Assembly (NCBI GenBank): GCA_005887855.1
Contig: VBQB01000179.1
Coordinates: 1-8,290 of the forward strand
DNA: 8,290 nt
Direction: 5' to 3'
Origin: Verrucomicrobiota bacterium
GTDB taxonomy: Bacteria; Verrucomicrobiota; Verrucomicrobiae; Chthoniobacterales; UBA10450
Shown here in pieces: positions 6,827 to 8,290 of this stretch; the stretch's first letter is position 1; each line of letters opens with the position of its first letter. The notes below the pieces were generated by a model, which was not told where the DNA came from, searched no databases, and saw only the letters and a list, made by a program, of their open reading frames with translations. Position numbers and translations under genes: made by a program.

Positions 6827-7427
6827 CGGCATCGGCGTCACCACGGCGGACAATGTGGTCTGCATCGGTGCCGCGGGCGAGAACGTGAGCAACAGGTGCT
6901 ATATCGGTTATATTCGTGGAAGGACAGTGGGAAACGGCGACGGCATAAATGTCATCATAGACTCCTCTGGCCAGCTCGGAACGAGTAACTCCTCGCGCCG
7001 GTTTAAGAAAGACATTAGACCGATGGATCAAATCAGCGAAGCCGTCCTGGCACTCAGACCAGTCACGTTTCATTATAGGAACCAAGACACCAAAAGAGCC
7101 GAAGACGCGCCGCAATTTGGATTGATTGCGGAGGACGTGGCCGAGGTAAATCCCGACTTGGTGGTACGCGACGCCGGCGGCGAGCTTTTAGCCGTGCGCT
7201 ACGATGCAGTCAACGCGATGTTGCTCAATGAATTTCTCAAAGAGCACCGCAAAGTGCACGATCAAGAGCGCAGGATTCAGGAACAGGAAGCCACGATCGC
7301 ACAGTTGAAGAAAGAGATGGATGCGCTCGTTGCTCGTCTCAAAGAACAGGACTCAAAAATCCAGAAAGTGATTGATCAGGTGGAAATAGGTAAAGCTGCG
7401 CCGCAGCTCGTCGCGAGCGATCAATAG
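6792..7427 (+). CDS. C-terminal S74 intramolecular-chaperone domain protein, N-terminally truncated
   Basis: The open frame starts at ATG 6792, just after an in-frame stop at 6780-6782, and encodes 211 residues. The first 10 or so codons are methyltransferase DNA read in another frame. Family-like sequence starts at about residue 12 (AGIGVTTADNVVCIG). The core S74 peptidase/tail-fibre chaperone signature is clear: SSRRFKKDI (67-75), ALRPVTFHY (87-95), PQFGLIAEDVAEVNPDLVV (107-125), VRYDAVNAMLLNEFLKE (135-151). S67 and K72 fit the Ser-Lys dyad spacing of the self-cleaving domain. Residues 150-195 form a charged, heptad-like coiled coil. Full-length relatives carry long repeat regions upstream that this domain helps trimerise before cleavage; those are missing. 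No Shine-Dalgarno is seen at 6792. Whether the fusion is expressed is unknown. The family style suggests Verrucomicrobiota. Confidence 0.75.
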   Translation: MPAYLTLLVVMAGIGVTTADNVVCIGAAGENVSNRCYIGYIRGRTVGNGDGINVIIDSSGQLGTSNSSRRFKKDIRPMDQISEAVLALRPVTFHYRNQDTKRAEDAPQFGLIAEDVAEVNPDLVVRDAGGELLAVRYDAVNAMLLNEFLKEHRKVHDQERRIQEQEATIAQLKKEMDALVARLKEQDSKIQKVIDQVEIGKAAPQLVASDQ

Positions 7428-7469
7428 CGAGGCGTCCGCGAATAGTCACCGTCCGTCTTCCCGCTTCAC

Positions 7470-7485
7470 TGCGAAGGTTTTCGCA
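7470..7485. repeat. Short inverted repeat after the S74 gene
   Basis: TGCGAA (7470-7475) and TTCGCA (7480-7485) form a 6 bp stem with a GGTT loop, 43 nt after the S74 stop. There is no T-run after it, so a terminator role is doubtful. Confidence 0.3.
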
Positions 7486-7544
7486 AGCAGGCGCTTCAAC
7501 CGTTTAACGCTCACCGCCTGCAGCGAGAGGGGCAGCGGCCACAA

Positions 7545-7567
7545 AACCGCTTGTGCGCGCGGCGGTT
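7545..7567 (+). repeat. Inverted repeat in the leader of the sppA-like gene
   Basis: AACCGC (7545-7550) pairs with GCGGTT (7562-7567) around an 11 nt GC-rich loop, ending 21 nt before the ATG at 7589. It could form a hairpin near the translation start. It may be chance. Confidence 0.3.
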
Positions 7568-7588
7568 CTCCGCCAGCTTCGTCCTATC

Positions 7589-8290
7589 ATGGCGGGAAAT
7601 CGCAAGCTTGGTTGTCTCAGTATCTTTTTGTTTGTCGCGCTTTGCGCCAGTCTGTTCGTGAACTTTGTACTGATGGTTGCAGCGTTTCAGCGCCTGGCCG
7701 GTGTCAGAGAAGCGGAACCGATGCCGCGTTTTCGCGAGATCCTGCTCCAAAGAGGCGCGCGCGCTAGCTTCGACAAGATCGCTGTCATCACCATGCGCGG
7801 CCTGATCAGTACGTCGATCCCGGGCAACGTGAGCGATTCAATGGTTGACGATATGCGTGCGGCGCTGCAACAGGCCCGCGACGACAGTCGTGTCAAAGCC
7901 ATCGTGCTGGAGATCGATTCTCCCGGCGGAGAAGTGACTGCGTCGGATGCGATCTACAGCGCGCTGGTCAAGACGCGTGCGAAGAAGCCAGTCGTCGTTT
8001 ATATGGATTCGTTGGCGGCGTCCGGTGGCTATTATGTCTCCTGTGGCGGTAAATTTTTAATGGCAAACGAAAGGTCGGGCTTGCTTCCGTGGTTTTCAAA
8101 AGCGGCAAATTCAAGGACATGCTGAATGGTGCCCGGCCAATTACGCCGGAAGAGCGCGATCTCGTGCAGAACTTTATTATGAAAACCTACGACAAGTTTC
8201 TCGGCATCGTCGCGAAGGAGCGAAACCTTCAGGCTGATCTTCTGCGCAATACGATTGCCGACGGGAGGATCTTGTCCGGCAAGGAAGCAT
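7589..8290 (+). pseudogene. sppA: Signal peptide peptidase SppA-type (S49), frameshifted by internal deletion; 3' end outside window
   Basis: ATG 7589 is preferred over GTG 7553 because it places a short basic stretch directly before one membrane segment (about 9-33); neither start has a good ribosome binding site. The S49 core is clear: IAVITMRGLI (64-73), VLEIDSPGGEVTASD (106-120), VYMDSLAASGGYYVSCGG (137-154) with S145 as nucleophile, and KFLMANE (155-161). Relatives then have about 20 residues (TTITGSIGV to LFG). Here these are missing, and from 8071 the sequence resumes in another frame as KVGLASVVFKSGKFKDML, with the catalytic Lys in FKSGKFKD, followed by NGARPITPEE and DKFLGIVAKER to the window edge. 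Without correction, translation stops at 8125 after a short wrong tail. The intact enzyme would degrade cleaved signal peptides in the inner membrane. As written it lacks the Lys and should be inactive. Confidence 0.82.

Noticed and set aside
6827..6988. Continuation of the methyltransferase frame past residue 42
   Set aside because: The His, Arg and Gly-rich translation is the S74 gene read out of frame. It has no methyltransferase similarity.
7553..7588. GTG start for the sppA-like gene
   Set aside because: It adds an arginine-containing stretch not expected in the family and has no ribosome binding site. The internal ATG at 7589 fits better, though neither is proven.

Overview
The window looks like chromosomal DNA from a soil Gram-negative bacterium, most likely Verrucomicrobiota (a Chthoniobacterales or Udaeobacter-like lineage). 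The main clue is the S74 chaperone-domain protein near the right end, whose sequence style I associate with that group. The membrane-anchored multihaem cytochrome operon also fits a soil diderm. This placement rests on memory of protein families, not on a search. All genes are on the + strand.

Left part (1-4019): a compact c-type cytochrome operon. It holds the 3' end of a protein with a di-haem-cytochrome-like C-terminus (1-390), a small protein of unknown function (423-866), and two homologous, N-terminally anchored di-haem c-type cytochromes (883-2460 and 2484-4019). All three large proteins end in the same G-H..(Y/F)GT..L....EYLKT(F/L) pattern. They appear to be diverged paralogues built in tandem, probably for periplasmic electron transfer or oxidation. 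The substrate cannot be read from the sequence. A non-coding stretch (4020-4380) follows, with several inverted repeats, a possible terminator and a plausible sigma70-type promoter facing right.

Right part (4381-8290): a sugar-transfer and cell-envelope region in which most genes are damaged. A GT2 polyprenyl-phosphate glycosyltransferase has lost its catalytic middle and carries a frameshift (4381-4952). It overlaps an apparently intact GT-C-type integral membrane glycosyltransferase (4949-6616). Next, the first 42 codons of a SAM methyltransferase (6701-6826) run directly, out of frame, into the C-terminal end of an S74 intramolecular-chaperone protein (up to 7427). Finally, an SppA-type signal peptide peptidase (7589 to the window edge) has a short internal deletion that shifts the frame between its catalytic Ser and Lys.

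The strongest unexplained signal is this clustering of at least three independent internal deletions or fusions in under 4 kb, beside an intact cytochrome operon. It suggests either active gene decay or genome streamlining, or a local assembly artefact. I see no CRISPR array, RNA gene, transposase or known defence system.
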